A stretch of DNA of 25,051 bases from Methylophaga sp. (GCF_030651745.1 NZ_JAUSCC010000099.1:1-25051), one strand, 5' to 3'. Shown: positions 16,608 to 25,051, counted from the first letter of the stretch. Notes: a model not told the origin generated them from the sequence alone. Translations and numbers: made by a program.

Positions 16608-17594
16608 TCATAGTGACTTATGAGTTGTAAGTGCGTCGATAAGTTTTGCTTTAGACATTTTACTGCGGCCGGGTAAATTCTGGGATTGTGCCATTTCATA
16701 GAGCTCTGCCTTGCTTTTCGACCTGAGTTCACTGGCTTTTGGCTGACGGGTTTTGCTTTGGGATGCTGATCGTTCGCGAAGCTTACCTTGTAAACGCTCT
16801 TTCAGTACCTCCATCAGATCTACCACGTTCGTTGAACTTTCTTCGACTTCCTCGTCGTCAGTACTAGCCTTCACAATATCGGTACCGGAACGCAGCTTCT
16901 TATCGGCAAGTTTAATGATGCGCGCACTGCGTTGATCCTTAAGTTCAGCATGATCCAGTGTTTTAGTTTTTAATCCTTTGATGGCTTGTGTGAAATGCTT
17001 CACTTCAGCTGCATCTACTGATTTCATTTCAGGTAATCCAATGGCTTTCGGACTACGCAGTTCGTCAGCAAAGCGTAGCGTCTCCGCACGCAGGATCCCA
17101 CGCTCGGCAATTATCGCGCACAAATATTCTTTCCCCCGCATCACAAAGGTTGCGATGCCAGCACGTCCTTCCTGCACCAAAGTTTCGGCAAGAAGTCGAT
17201 AAGCTTTTGTGGAACCACCATTAGGAACCAGGAAGTACGCTCGCTCAAAATACAACGGACTCAGTGTATTCAAATCTACGAAAAGTTTGAGATCTATCTC
17301 ACGGGACTTCTCAGGATCGAGTGCTTCAAGCTCATCATCCTCGATGATGACAAATCGATCTTTTTCAATTTCATAACCACGTACTAGGTTTTTAGCATCA
17401 AGCGGTTTGCTGTCTTCCGAGCCGAAAAATCGACGTTTGAGTAAATTACCTTTGTCATCAACCATTCGTAGTCGAAGTGTTGTGCCACGGGTCGCAGGAA
17501 ATAAACTAACGGGAACGCTCACCAGACCAAAGGTGACAACACCAGACCAGAACGGCTTCAGGATTTCGGTTTCTTCGGTAGGTTCTTCTGCCAT
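16608..17594 (-). CDS. ku: Ku-family non-homologous end-joining protein with C-terminal SAP-like domain
   Basis: Bacterial Ku forms a ring dimer on DNA ends and recruits LigD for end joining. The 328-aa product has the Ku core from about residue 10 (LKPFWSGVVTFGLVSVPVSLFPA) to about 250, with the characteristic YLVPNGGSTKAYRLLAE-like segment (here YFLVPNGGSTKAYRLL) and MRGKEYLCAI. A linker rich in charged residues follows. The end (about 285-325, ELRSKSKAELYEMAQ and MSKAKLIDAL) resembles a SAP or Rho-N-type DNA-binding helix pair. The ATG at 17594 has a GAGG ribosome-binding site that overlaps the stop of the upstream Ku gene, 9 bp away. It is the last gene of the operon; no strong terminator was recognised after it. 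Confidence 0.93.
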   Translation of the reverse strand: MAEEPTEETEILKPFWSGVVTFGLVSVPVSLFPATRGTTLRLRMVDDKGNLLKRRFFGSEDSKPLDAKNLVRGYEIEKDRFVIIEDDELEALDPEKSREIDLKLFVDLNTLSPLYFERAYFLVPNGGSTKAYRLLAETLVQEGRAGIATFVMRGKEYLCAIIAERGILRAETLRFADELRSPKAIGLPEMKSVDAAEVKHFTQAIKGLKTKTLDHAELKDQRSARIIKLADKKLRSGTDIVKASTDDEEVEESSTNVVDLMEVLKERLQGKLRERSASQSKTRQPKASELRSKSKAELYEMAQSQNLPGRSKMSKAKLIDALTTHKSL

Positions 17595-17603
17595 AACTCG
17601 ACC

Positions 17604-18383
17604 TCACGCGCTCTTTTTTAAAGACTTTAGGCTCGCTTGCAATGCGCTCCCCAAGTCATTATTGGGTTTCTTGGATGATGGTTTGACCAACTTCAGCCGT
17701 GGTCCACCTTTTGCTTTTGACTCAACCAGTTTTAACACTCGCTCGCGATAGGCATCATGAAAAGCAGACAAGTCCAATTCATCTGCTAACATGCCAATTA
17801 ACTGACGAGCCATCTCTAGCTCCTTCGGGTTCAGATCTGCACCACCGGGTGCAACTAAATCCTCTATTGCGACAACTTCATCGGCATGCTTCAACGTAAT
17901 TAGTACTGGATATCCTTGATGTAGTCGCAACGCGCCCATATACATTTTCCCACGCATCACCCAACGCATGAGTCCATGCATTGCACTACTCTCAATGGCT
18001 TCAATGAAAGCAAAATAGGCTTTGCTATTGCCGTCAGGACCGAGGTAGTAAGGCCTATCGTACCAACGGTGATTAATCTGCTCGGCTGGCAGAAAAGCAA
18101 TAGTCTCGATGTTGCGTGAAGGTTCGGGTTCCAATGCGTCCAGCTCAGTAGTTTCAAGGATGGCACGATCACCATTTTCAGCCACGTAGGCTCGGTGCGT
18201 TTTATCATGTGGCACTATTTTTCCTGTCTCAGGGTTAACCATTGCTCCTTTTACCGGTTGTTTATCCTTGCGGCTAAGAATACGGAAACGAATATTTCGA
18301 TCCTCAATCGCAGAATAAAGTTTTACCGGCACCTGATATTTGCCACATTGAATAACCGCTTTCCAGATCGCGTGTGCTGCCAT
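17604..18383 (-). CDS. ku: Second Ku-family non-homologous end-joining protein
   Basis: A second, clearly different Ku protein, 259-260 aa from the ATG at 18383 (MAAHAIWKAVIQCGKYQVPVKLYSA). It has the Ku core, including PYYLGPDGNSKAYFAFIEAI and MRGKMYMGALRL, and a short basic tail ending in KSLKKSA instead of the SAP-like domain of its neighbour. The frame is open a further 36 bases upstream, but the chosen ATG sits in a TAATG overlap with the stop of the small zinc-finger gene and gives the typical Ku start, so it is preferred. Its TGA stop (17604-17606) lies inside the ribosome-binding site of the next Ku gene, which suggests coupled and possibly equal production of both Ku proteins. Confidence 0.93.
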   Translation of the reverse strand: MAAHAIWKAVIQCGKYQVPVKLYSAIEDRNIRFRILSRKDKQPVKGAMVNPETGKIVPHDKTHRAYVAENGDRAILETTELDALEPEPSRNIETIAFLPAEQINHRWYDRPYYLGPDGNSKAYFAFIEAIESSAMHGLMRWVMRGKMYMGALRLHQGYPVLITLKHADEVVAIEDLVAPGGADLNPKELEMARQLIGMLADELDLSAFHDAYRERVLKLVESKAKGGPRLKLVKPSSKKPNNDLGSALQASLKSLKKSA

Positions 18384-18601
18384 TACAAGTCCCCTGATTT
18401 TTTGTGGCAAATTGGGCAACTAGGTTCGCTGTCCATATCGAGGAGCATGCATACGGCACATACTTGTGCGTCACAAGCCCTGCAGTAGTACATCGCTTCA
18501 ACATGATGCGGCTGCTCACACCAGGGACAGAGCGCTGGACCTGGCGCCATCCACCAACCGGCTCCAGATCCTGGTTCGTCGTTGTCATTATGCATACTCA
18601 T
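18383..18601 (-). CDS. Small eight-cysteine cross-brace zinc-finger protein in the end-joining operon
   Basis: The 72-aa product has a Gly/Trp/Pro-rich start and then eight cysteines in four CxxC pairs: 25/28, 40/43, 48/51 and 62/65. The spacing C-x2-C-x11-C-x2-C-x4-C-x2-C-x10-C-x2-C is that of a two-zinc cross-brace (RING/FYVE-like) finger, and CRAC-x4-CAVC resembles the centre of FYVE domains. The basic RKHHC motif for lipid binding is missing (AMYYC instead), so lipid binding is not expected. The ATG overlaps the ligD stop (ATGA, 4 bp) and the TAA overlaps the Ku start (TAATG), so it is embedded in the operon. The function is unknown; an adaptor for Ku, LigD or DNA ends is an inference from context. 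Confidence 0.82.
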   Translation of the reverse strand: MSMHNDNDEPGSGAGWWMAPGPALCPWCEQPHHVEAMYYCRACDAQVCAVCMLLDMDSEPSCPICHKKSGDL

Positions 18602-21138
18602 AGCCCCACTGCTTTTCGCATTCGCGGAGTAATCGCAACTTGCGAATCATAAAAATCACCCCAAGGATCTTCTTTGAGATGTGCAAGCCGCCGCCGCAGG
18701 TTAGTGACTGAATACTGATCGGGACGCAAGGATGAAGTCAATTCATCCCATCTGATTGGCACCGCCACCGGCGCCCCAGATCTTGCTCGAGTTGAATAGC
18801 TAGCCACTGCGGTCGCACCACGGCCATTACGCAGATAATCGATAAAGATTTTATGTTGACGTTGGGCTTTGGGGAGTTTAGCGGTGAGCCGAGATGGCGC
18901 GTCAGCAGCGTGCCGTTCGGAAACGGCTTTTGCAAAAGCCTTAACACCATCCCAATCCGTTGTCGGACGCAGTGGTACTACTACATGCAGGCCCTTGCCG
19001 CCCGTCGTTCGTACAAAGGTATTGAAACCGAGCTTTTCGAGTCGTTCACGCAATTCTCGAGTGACTTTAAGAATATCCTTCCACTGCACACCGGGGGAAG
19101 GATCGAGATCAAAAATCATTTGATCCGGATGCTCTGTATCCGTTATCAAGCTACCAAAAGGATGGAATTCGAGCACTCCCGATTGCACCAAAGAAATGAC
19201 ATGTTTTATCGACTGGACATAGGCATAGGGTTTGTAACCTTTGCTTTGTCTAAAATCCTGTCGCGGTACTTTACTAGCTTGACTCGCAAGTAGATGTTTT
19301 TGGAAGAAACATTCCTGTTCTCTTCCATCAGGACACCGGACCAGGGAAAGTAAACGATTGGCAACCATCGGCATCAACCAGTCTTGGATATCCGCGTAGA
19401 ATTGCGCAACTTCAAGTTTGGTAAAGCCAATATCCGGATAAACAACCCGATCCGGATGGGTGATACGGATTCCCTCCACAACATCGTCGCCTTGCGTGGT
19501 AGTCGATAAGGGTCGTTTGGGAGAAACTCTAACATCAGAATCTTTATTGGCAACGTGGGCAGTTGCGGCGCCCATAACGACCTCTTTGGCATTACGGTCC
19601 TCGCGGACTCCACGAAATATTGGATGGCGTAAACGACCTTCTCGCGTCTCATCGCTGAACTCAACGTCGACTACCAGCTGGGGAGTGACCCATGTAACAC
19701 CTTTCGCATCGGGCACATTGTCTGCAAAAGGAGATGTTTGCCTTTTAGCTTTTGTCAGAACACCATGCAAGTGCTTCAACTGTTTATCGCTGAAACCTGT
19801 ACCAACACGCCCTCGATAACGAAGCGCATCACCTTCCCAACTTCCAAGCAACAAGGCCCCGAATCCTTTACGCAAGCCCGACGGCGGAGTAAATCCGCCG
19901 ACTAGAAATTCACCATCCTGTGAGTCTTTAATTTTTAGCCACGAATTACTGCGGCGACTGGTGTATTGAGCATCAGCAAGCTTCGCCACGGTGCCTTCCA
20001 GACCAAGTTCGCAAGCGTGTTCGAAGAACTCTCGTCCTAATCCAATAACGTGATCGGAGTACTGAATTAATGAGCCCGTGACCGCAAGGCCACTTTGCTG
20101 CAGAAGAGTCTTTAATGCAATTTTACGATCAAGAAGTGTTGCTGCCGTCAAATCGTAACCATCTAGATACATCAGGTCGAATAGGTGCAAGACCAGCGAG
20201 CCGGTATTTTTAGCACTGACCAGATCCTGCAGTTCTGCGAAGCTGGATATGCCTTGATTATCCATGGCGACCATCTCGCCATCGAGAATAGCGTCTTTTA
20301 CCTTGAGAGCTCTAAGTTGCCGCACCTGTGCAGCAAACCGTCTACTCCAATCGAGGCCATTCCGTGAGAGTAATCGAATCTTTCCTTCAGCAATATGAAC
20401 AACCATACGATAACCGTCAAACTTGATTTCATGAATCCATTCATCGCCATCTGGAGGGACTTCTGCCGGCGTCGCAAGTTGAGGTGCGAAGCTTGCTGGT
20501 AGAGTTTGTCGCCGAGCACCTGGAATGTTGGAAGGCGATACAGGAGGATTGTCACTCGACATAATTTCATTTTGATCAAAGGGGGCGCCCTTAGCTATCT
20601 CCTCCATAGTTCTGCCGCTAAGGATACTCAGATCGTGCGCATTAGTAGCACTGACATCATTATTCCCACGTTTGATAAGCAGCCAATTGGTAGCTGGCCT
20701 GCCGGTGGCAGCACCACTTCTAACCAGTGTCCAGGCCCCCTTCAATTTGCCCCCGTCAAGGGTGAAGTCAATGCGATCGGCAGTGCTTTTTCCGGTTACA
20801 TTCCAAGTGCCTTCATCCCAAAGCATAATGGTACCGCCACCATATTGTCCCTTTGGGATAGTGCCTTCAAACGAGCCGTAGTCAATGGGATGATCTTCAA
20901 CCTCTACCGCCAAACGCTTTTCGCCCCGTTTAAGACTCGGGCCTTTAGGTAACGCCCAACTTCGCAGAACTCCTCCTTCTTCAAGCCGCAAATCATAATG
21001 AAGGTGACTCGCTTTATGCTTGTGCATAACATAACGTTGGCCTTGGGAAGGATATGTATCGCCCTTGGGTTCTGCCGTGATATCAAAATCACGTTTGCGA
21101 CGGTAAGTAGTAAGTGAGCGTTTCACAGTACCGTTCAT
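18598..21138 (-). CDS. ligD: Multifunctional NHEJ DNA ligase LigD (phosphoesterase-ligase-polymerase)
   Basis: LigD trims, fills and seals broken DNA ends bound by Ku. The domain order is that of Pseudomonas LigD. First is the 3'-phosphoesterase (about residues 10-170, with HKHKASHLHYDLRLE, whose His and Asp residues bind the metal, and GTIPKGQYGGG). Next is the ATP-dependent ligase (about 215-520, nucleophile Lys239 in EIKFDGYR, then LDGEMVAMD and SWLKIK). Last is the primase-type polymerase (about 550-840, catalytic Asp677 and Asp679 in IFDLDPSP, then RTTGGKGLHV). I use the ATG at 21138 (846 aa). The frame also allows a TTG at 21168, adding ten residues; neither has a strong ribosome-binding site. 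The stop overlaps the zinc-finger gene by 4 bp. It is the first gene of the end-joining operon. Confidence 0.95.
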   Translation of the reverse strand: MNGTVKRSLTTYRRKRDFDITAEPKGDTYPSQGQRYVMHKHKASHLHYDLRLEEGGVLRSWALPKGPSLKRGEKRLAVEVEDHPIDYGSFEGTIPKGQYGGGTIMLWDEGTWNVTGKSTADRIDFTLDGGKLKGAWTLVRSGAATGRPATNWLLIKRGNNDVSATNAHDLSILSGRTMEEIAKGAPFDQNEIMSSDNPPVSPSNIPGARRQTLPASFAPQLATPAEVPPDGDEWIHEIKFDGYRMVVHIAEGKIRLLSRNGLDWSRRFAAQVRQLRALKVKDAILDGEMVAMDNQGISSFAELQDLVSAKNTGSLVLHLFDLMYLDGYDLTAATLLDRKIALKTLLQQSGLAVTGSLIQYSDHVIGLGREFFEHACELGLEGTVAKLADAQYTSRRSNSWLKIKDSQDGEFLVGGFTPPSGLRKGFGALLLGSWEGDALRYRGRVGTGFSDKQLKHLHGVLTKAKRQTSPFADNVPDAKGVTWVTPQLVVDVEFSDETREGRLRHPIFRGVREDRNAKEVVMGAATAHVANKDSDVRVSPKRPLSTTTQGDDVVEGIRITHPDRVVYPDIGFTKLEVAQFYADIQDWLMPMVANRLLSLVRCPDGREQECFFQKHLLASQASKVPRQDFRQSKGYKPYAYVQSIKHVISLVQSGVLEFHPFGSLITDTEHPDQMIFDLDPSPGVQWKDILKVTRELRERLEKLGFNTFVRTTGGKGLHVVVPLRPTTDWDGVKAFAKAVSERHAADAPSRLTAKLPKAQRQHKIFIDYLRNGRGATAVASYSTRARSGAPVAVPIRWDELTSSLRPDQYSVTNLRRRLAHLKEDPWGDFYDSQVAITPRMRKAVGL

Positions 21139-21168
21139 GACTTTGAATTTGCTGAAGAATGAGACCAA

Positions 21169-21636
21169 AAAGCAACATAGTGCGTGTCAGGCAAAATATA
21201 AGACTCTTCGGACGGCAAAGTATCAGGCTTACGTTTTACCAACCAGAAAAATAGTTTGAGAATACGATGATTGCACTGTTTTAAAAGGAGTAGTGATCTG
21301 GACATAAACATGATTCATTCCAAATTTTTAATTAAGCGCTGGAGAGTTTTAAATTCCAATTACTATAAATATTGAGATGCTTTTGCTTTATGTAACACTT
21401 CGATTAGCAATGCATCGGCATGAATAATCAGAATAATTTCTTAGATGTTTGTTGCGTACTTAAATTTTATAAAAGTCATAATTTTCGCCTTTAAAGTAAG
21501 TAGACGACATTTCAATCCAAAAGTACGTTGAATTAATAATTAGAACATTAACTTACATTAAATTTAATTGAATACTAATCCTGTTGAGTAAGCTGACATA
21601 TATCGATATCGAAAAAGTCGTTTATTGGGCATGGGA
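21169..21636. other. AT-rich intergenic region between cydC and ligD
   Basis: About 470 bases without a plausible ORF on either strand and clearly richer in A+T than its neighbours. It must hold the ligD promoter and the end of the cydDC transcript, but no good -35/-10 pair and no strong hairpin were found. ATATCGATAT (21600-21609) is a perfect 10-bp palindrome 28 bp after the cydC stop. No repeat of the tRNA-Ser 3' end was seen that would mark an island boundary. Confidence 0.5.
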
Positions 21637-23340
21637 TTAACAATTGACTACATTCAGATTGATTTCAAAAATCTGCTGATTATCGACTTCAGGAAAATAA
21701 GCAGGCTGTTGGTGCATCAAAACAATTAGTATTTTATCCTGCCACTGCGGATACAAACGATGCCAGATACGTTGTGCCATTTCTGCATCAATACCGTTAA
21801 ACGGTTCATCCAGCAGAATCAGTTTCGGGTTTCTCAATAATAATCGTGCCAGACAAATTCGACGGGCCTGACCACCTGATAGTTGGCTGCCGGTATCACC
21901 CAGCCAGCTGTGTAATCCGGCTGGCAGTTGTTTGGCCCAATCATCCAGCTCGATTAAAGTCAGTGCCTGCCAAAGTTGTTGTTCGTCGACTTCATCCAGT
22001 CCCAGCGTCAAATTGCTATATAACGTCGCGGCGATGATGCTGTTTTGCTGAGTCAGATAGCCAATCTGCTTATGCCAAGCTTGTGTTTGCTCTGTACGTA
22101 GTGGAATACCATTAATCAACAACTGATAAGGCGTTGTAAATGAATCCGGTATTTCCAGTCCCGCCAGTATGTTGGCGACTGTGGATTTTCCACTTCCAGA
22201 TCGGCCGGTTATAAGCAAATATTGTCCGGGGTGTAATTCAAATGCCATAGCAGTATCGATAGTGCTGATCACTTTTGGATGATCAGCCAGCATCATTGAC
22301 AGTCGCTCAATATCTTCCATCGGCAGTTTCTCTGTAATCTTATGTTCGGCTAAAGGTTGCAGACGTTTTGCTGCATAACAGGTTCTACCCCACTGCCCTA
22401 ACTGCCCCGGCAGGTTTTGCAGTAACTCACCCAAACCAAATACAGCTAATACCAGCATAACCGCAACCGGTCCACTGAAAATGGCATTCTGGTAGGCCCA
22501 CATTGCTGCCAGCGCCACGCCTATCACCAACAGCCCATGACAGATACTGACCATTAACTGTGCATTGGCAATCTGTTGATTCAGTTTTAATTGTGCCCTG
22601 CCAATCTCACCAAGCGATTGCAGCAGTCGCGTTTGATGCGCTTCGTTTAAATGTGCAGCCTGTAGCTCCAGTTGTCCTTGCAAGTGCTCAATCGTCAGCA
22701 ATCGTGCCTCGTTAATTTGCTCTGCATAAAATCGACTGATTTGAGTTGTTTTATGGGTAAACAGGCAGAAATAGAAAATGCCAGATATCAGTGTGACACC
22801 ACCGAATACAAACCCAAGTGTGAGTGAGAAAAAACTCATAAATAAGGACAGCAATAACACGCTGCCTATTGCTGTCATAGGGGGTAATAAAAGCCGTAGT
22901 ACAAGACTATCGAGATTATCCAAATCGGCGGTTAAACGGCTCAGCCATTCGCTATCCTGGGTGTTTCTGAGTTGTTGAACCGGTAAATCCAGTAATCCGG
23001 AAAATAGCGTGCCTCTGAATCCAGCAATAACTCGCAACACTAAATCGTGATTATGCAGACGTTCAAAATAGCGCCCTACCGTTCTGCTTAAGGCAAAAAA
23101 CCGGATGCCACCACCTGGACGATAAATATCCAACATCACCGCACTGCCCGCCGTAATTGCCAAACCGGTTATCGCTGTTGCGGTGATTAACCAGCCAGAC
23201 AAGGCCAACAGTCCCATTGCTGAAACAACCGTTAATAACGCCAGTAGTAAACCGATTATTAAACGTCTTTTCTGATGTTCCAGGACTTTTCCAAGCCAGA
23301 ATCTAATTGGTGAAACTGTATTTGGTCGAGGACTCAACAT
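21637..23340 (-). CDS. cydC: Heterodimeric ABC exporter subunit CydC (cysteine/glutathione)
   Basis: CydDC exports cysteine and glutathione to the periplasm and is needed to assemble cytochrome bd oxidase. The 567-aa half-transporter has six membrane helices (about residues 25-310; LLALLTVVSAMGLLALSGWL is the first, with the CydC-typical SGWLITATAITGLA). The nucleotide-binding domain has Walker A GRSGSGKST, signature LSGGQARR and Walker B LILLDEPFNGID. The ATG at 23340 lies 2 bp after the cydD stop, the usual cydD-cydC order, so both are made from one transcript. No terminator with a clear U tract was recognised downstream. Confidence 0.95.
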   Translation of the reverse strand: MLSPRPNTVSPIRFWLGKVLEHQKRRLIIGLLLALLTVVSAMGLLALSGWLITATAITGLAITAGSAVMLDIYRPGGGIRFFALSRTVGRYFERLHNHDLVLRVIAGFRGTLFSGLLDLPVQQLRNTQDSEWLSRLTADLDNLDSLVLRLLLPPMTAIGSVLLLSLFMSFFSLTLGFVFGGVTLISGIFYFCLFTHKTTQISRFYAEQINEARLLTIEHLQGQLELQAAHLNEAHQTRLLQSLGEIGRAQLKLNQQIANAQLMVSICHGLLVIGVALAAMWAYQNAIFSGPVAVMLVLAVFGLGELLQNLPGQLGQWGRTCYAAKRLQPLAEHKITEKLPMEDIERLSMMLADHPKVISTIDTAMAFELHPGQYLLITGRSGSGKSTVANILAGLEIPDSFTTPYQLLINGIPLRTEQTQAWHKQIGYLTQQNSIIAATLYSNLTLGLDEVDEQQLWQALTLIELDDWAKQLPAGLHSWLGDTGSQLSGGQARRICLARLLLRNPKLILLDEPFNGIDAEMAQRIWHRLYPQWQDKILIVLMHQQPAYFPEVDNQQIFEINLNVVNC

Positions 23341-23342
23341 GA

Positions 23343-25025
23343 TCAGTCATCCCCTTTAAACTTAAAATGGAGCTGCTGATCGGCAAGCGCTAATACCTCT
23401 TTATCATGGCTGGATATCACTAAAATACACTGTGGTTTTAACTCCGCTAGTGCCGCCAAAACATACTGCCGACTCTCGGCATCTAGACTAGCCGTTGGTT
23501 CATCAAGCAATACTAAAGGTGCAGGCGAAAGTATGACTCTCGCCAACGCCAGTCGCTGTAACTGACCACCGGAAAGCCCCTCACCATGTTCATTAAGTTG
23601 ACTATCTAAACCATTGTCTCTATTTGAAATTAAGGTTTCCAGGCCTAGTTGGATTAAGGCCTTTTGCATTGCTTGTTTAGTAGCTTGAGGTGCCAACACC
23701 GAAAGGTTATCGGCCCAGCTACCGTTAATGATCCAGGGCTTTTGTGGCAGATAACGAAACGCTGTTTTAGTGATTGGCTGGTTATTCAATAGCAGCTCAC
23801 CGGACAACTGTGGCAGATAACCTGCCAGGGTATGCAATAAGGTGGTTTTGCCACTTCCGGAAGGGCCGCTAATCACTAGGCATTGACCTGTCGTTAACTC
23901 GATATTTAAAGGCCCTTGCAATTTTTCATTGGCGTTATAACCGATAGAGAGATTCGTTGTGATCAACTTGGATAACGTTGAATTAGATTGTTGTTCTGAT
24001 ATGACATCTGCAGGAAGGTTTTTAGTTGTGTCTGACTGATCCAGATATGTGGCAATTTGAGTAGCCGCTGCCAAAGCAGCAGCCCGATCATGATAGAACT
24101 GGGAGAGATTTCGTAGTGGCTGAAAAAACTCCGGTGCCAACAGCAAAATAAATAAACCACTGAATAACGTGATATCAGCCGACGGACCCCAGCTAATCGC
24201 GCCAAATAAGGCAAAGCCGATATATATAGCGATAGCGGCAATGGCCACACTGGTAAAAAACTCTAAAACGGCTGAGGATAAAAACGCCAGTTTCAGTGTT
24301 TTCATCACCACTTGCCGATAATCCTCACTGCGTAAATTCACTTCAGTTAATGCGGCAGATTCAGCAGCAAACAGTTTTAACGTGGTGAAATGTTTGACCC
24401 GATCCAGAAAATGTCCAGCCAGACGCTGGCGTTGGTTGAAAAACCGCTGATTGATGCTTTCAGCGCCCATCCCCACTAAAACCATAAACAAGGGAATCAA
24501 TGGCGCTGCCAACAATAAAAATAATGCGGCTAGCCAGTTGTAATAAAACACGATCAAAACAATGATTAGCGGCGTAAGTACTGCCAATAATTGCTGTGGC
24601 CAGAATCTGGCGAAATAGCCATCCATCGCCTCGACATCTTCAATCAACTGGCTGGCTGCTGCACCGGGAGAGCGTTGGCTATGTTGCAACGCGCTGATTT
24701 GACACCACCTGAAAAGGATCTGATTTCGTAACGCCTCACGTGCATGCAAACTTGCCAGCTGAGCGTAATGTTCCTGAGCCCTGACCAGCACTGATCTTAA
24801 AATAAGTGCCAGTGCCATCAGGCCAATAATTAGGGATTGTTCAACCAGCGACTGCTGTTGAATAAGTACTGCATAGGTTAATCGTGCCAGTGCATACCAC
24901 TGCACAATCATCGCAATCGATGCCAGAACGCCCAGCAATACCGCCAGAGACAACCGTCGGTGTTGCTGCTGCGTCAGATTTTTGAGTAATAAACGTCCGG
25001 CATTGATCAGGGATTTATCATGCAT
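23343..25025 (-). CDS. cydD: Heterodimeric ABC exporter subunit CydD (cysteine/glutathione)
   Basis: Partner of CydC. The 560-aa protein has six transmembrane helices (first about residues 25-45, VLLGVLASIAMIVQWYALAR) with the CydD-like ...RSPGAAASQLIEDVEAMDGYFARFWPQ loop, and a C-terminal ATPase with Walker A GPSGSGKTT, signature LSGGQLQR and Walker B LVLLDEPTASLD. Upstream of the ATG (25025) an in-frame TAG follows within a few codons, so this start is close to correct. AAAGG on the minus strand lies further upstream than ideal. The promoter is beyond or at the right window edge, so it is not known whether cydAB lies next to it. Confidence 0.95.
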   Translation of the reverse strand: MHDKSLINAGRLLLKNLTQQQHRRLSLAVLLGVLASIAMIVQWYALARLTYAVLIQQQSLVEQSLIIGLMALALILRSVLVRAQEHYAQLASLHAREALRNQILFRWCQISALQHSQRSPGAAASQLIEDVEAMDGYFARFWPQQLLAVLTPLIIVLIVFYYNWLAALFLLLAAPLIPLFMVLVGMGAESINQRFFNQRQRLAGHFLDRVKHFTTLKLFAAESAALTEVNLRSEDYRQVVMKTLKLAFLSSAVLEFFTSVAIAAIAIYIGFALFGAISWGPSADITLFSGLFILLLAPEFFQPLRNLSQFYHDRAAALAAATQIATYLDQSDTTKNLPADVISEQQSNSTLSKLITTNLSIGYNANEKLQGPLNIELTTGQCLVISGPSGSGKTTLLHTLAGYLPQLSGELLLNNQPITKTAFRYLPQKPWIINGSWADNLSVLAPQATKQAMQKALIQLGLETLISNRDNGLDSQLNEHGEGLSGGQLQRLALARVILSPAPLVLLDEPTASLDAESRQYVLAALAELKPQCILVISSHDKEVLALADQQLHFKFKGDD

Positions 25026-25051
25026 TCGCTAATGATAACCGCCTTTTACCT

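Noticed and set aside
18195..21092. Several 60-150 codon ORFs antisense to or in other frames of ligD, ku and the zinc gene
   Set aside because: All are shadows of strongly supported genes, with no independent ribosome-binding sites or domains.
21600..21609. ATATCGATAT palindrome as an operator for the end-joining operon
   Set aside because: Single short palindrome in AT-rich DNA, about 460 bp from the ligD start; no second copy or promoter nearby.

Overview
The window looks like a chromosomal segment of a gammaproteobacterium with moderate GC content. The evidence is the close match of DksA, TamA/TamB, Acs, Hsp15 (HslR), MoaA/FdhD, YccA and CydDC to the enterobacterial versions. The genes for C2-aldehyde oxidation and for formate dehydrogenase maturation would fit a Methylophaga-like or similar aquatic bacterium, but I cannot fix the genus from sequence alone. 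No CRISPR array, insertion sequence, integrase or rRNA was seen.

Layout. (1) 1-557: dksA, cut by the left edge, ending in a strong terminator shared with the convergent tamB. (2) 556-6368, minus: tamA-tamB, the outer-membrane translocation and assembly module, overlapping by 4 bp. (3) 6484-9257: an AraC-family regulator divergent from an AldB/ExaC-type aldehyde dehydrogenase. The gap between them carries three copies of an 8-bp half-site, two of them exactly 21 bp apart in front of the dehydrogenase promoter. (4) 9331-12106, plus: acetyl-CoA synthetase, the S4-domain protein Hsp15 and a single-domain MazG, joined by two TAATG junctions. Regions 3 and 4 together make a plausible acetaldehyde to acetate to acetyl-CoA route. 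(5) 12130-15381, minus: a probable run DUF2892-moaA-fdhD-GNAT for molybdenum cofactor and formate dehydrogenase maturation, preceded by a BI-1/YccA-family membrane protein with its own terminator. (6) 15497-15658: tRNA-Ser(UGA) with a clear promoter and terminator.

(7) 15659-16607: a stretch of unlike composition with no recognisable gene except a 78-codon AT-rich ORF. That ORF has a good ribosome-binding site and sits behind about 350 bases rich in short hairpins. (8) 16608-21138, minus: a compact non-homologous end-joining operon, ligD, then a 72-aa eight-cysteine zinc-finger protein, then two different Ku genes. All junctions are overlapping or coupled. The small zinc-finger protein is the most novel item here. 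(9) 21169-21636: AT-rich, no gene. (10) 21637-25025, minus: cydD-cydC, the ABC exporter needed for cytochrome bd assembly.

Regions 7 to 9 lie between a tRNA gene and ordinary core genes, which suggests an acquired NHEJ island, although no integrase or attachment-site duplication is visible.
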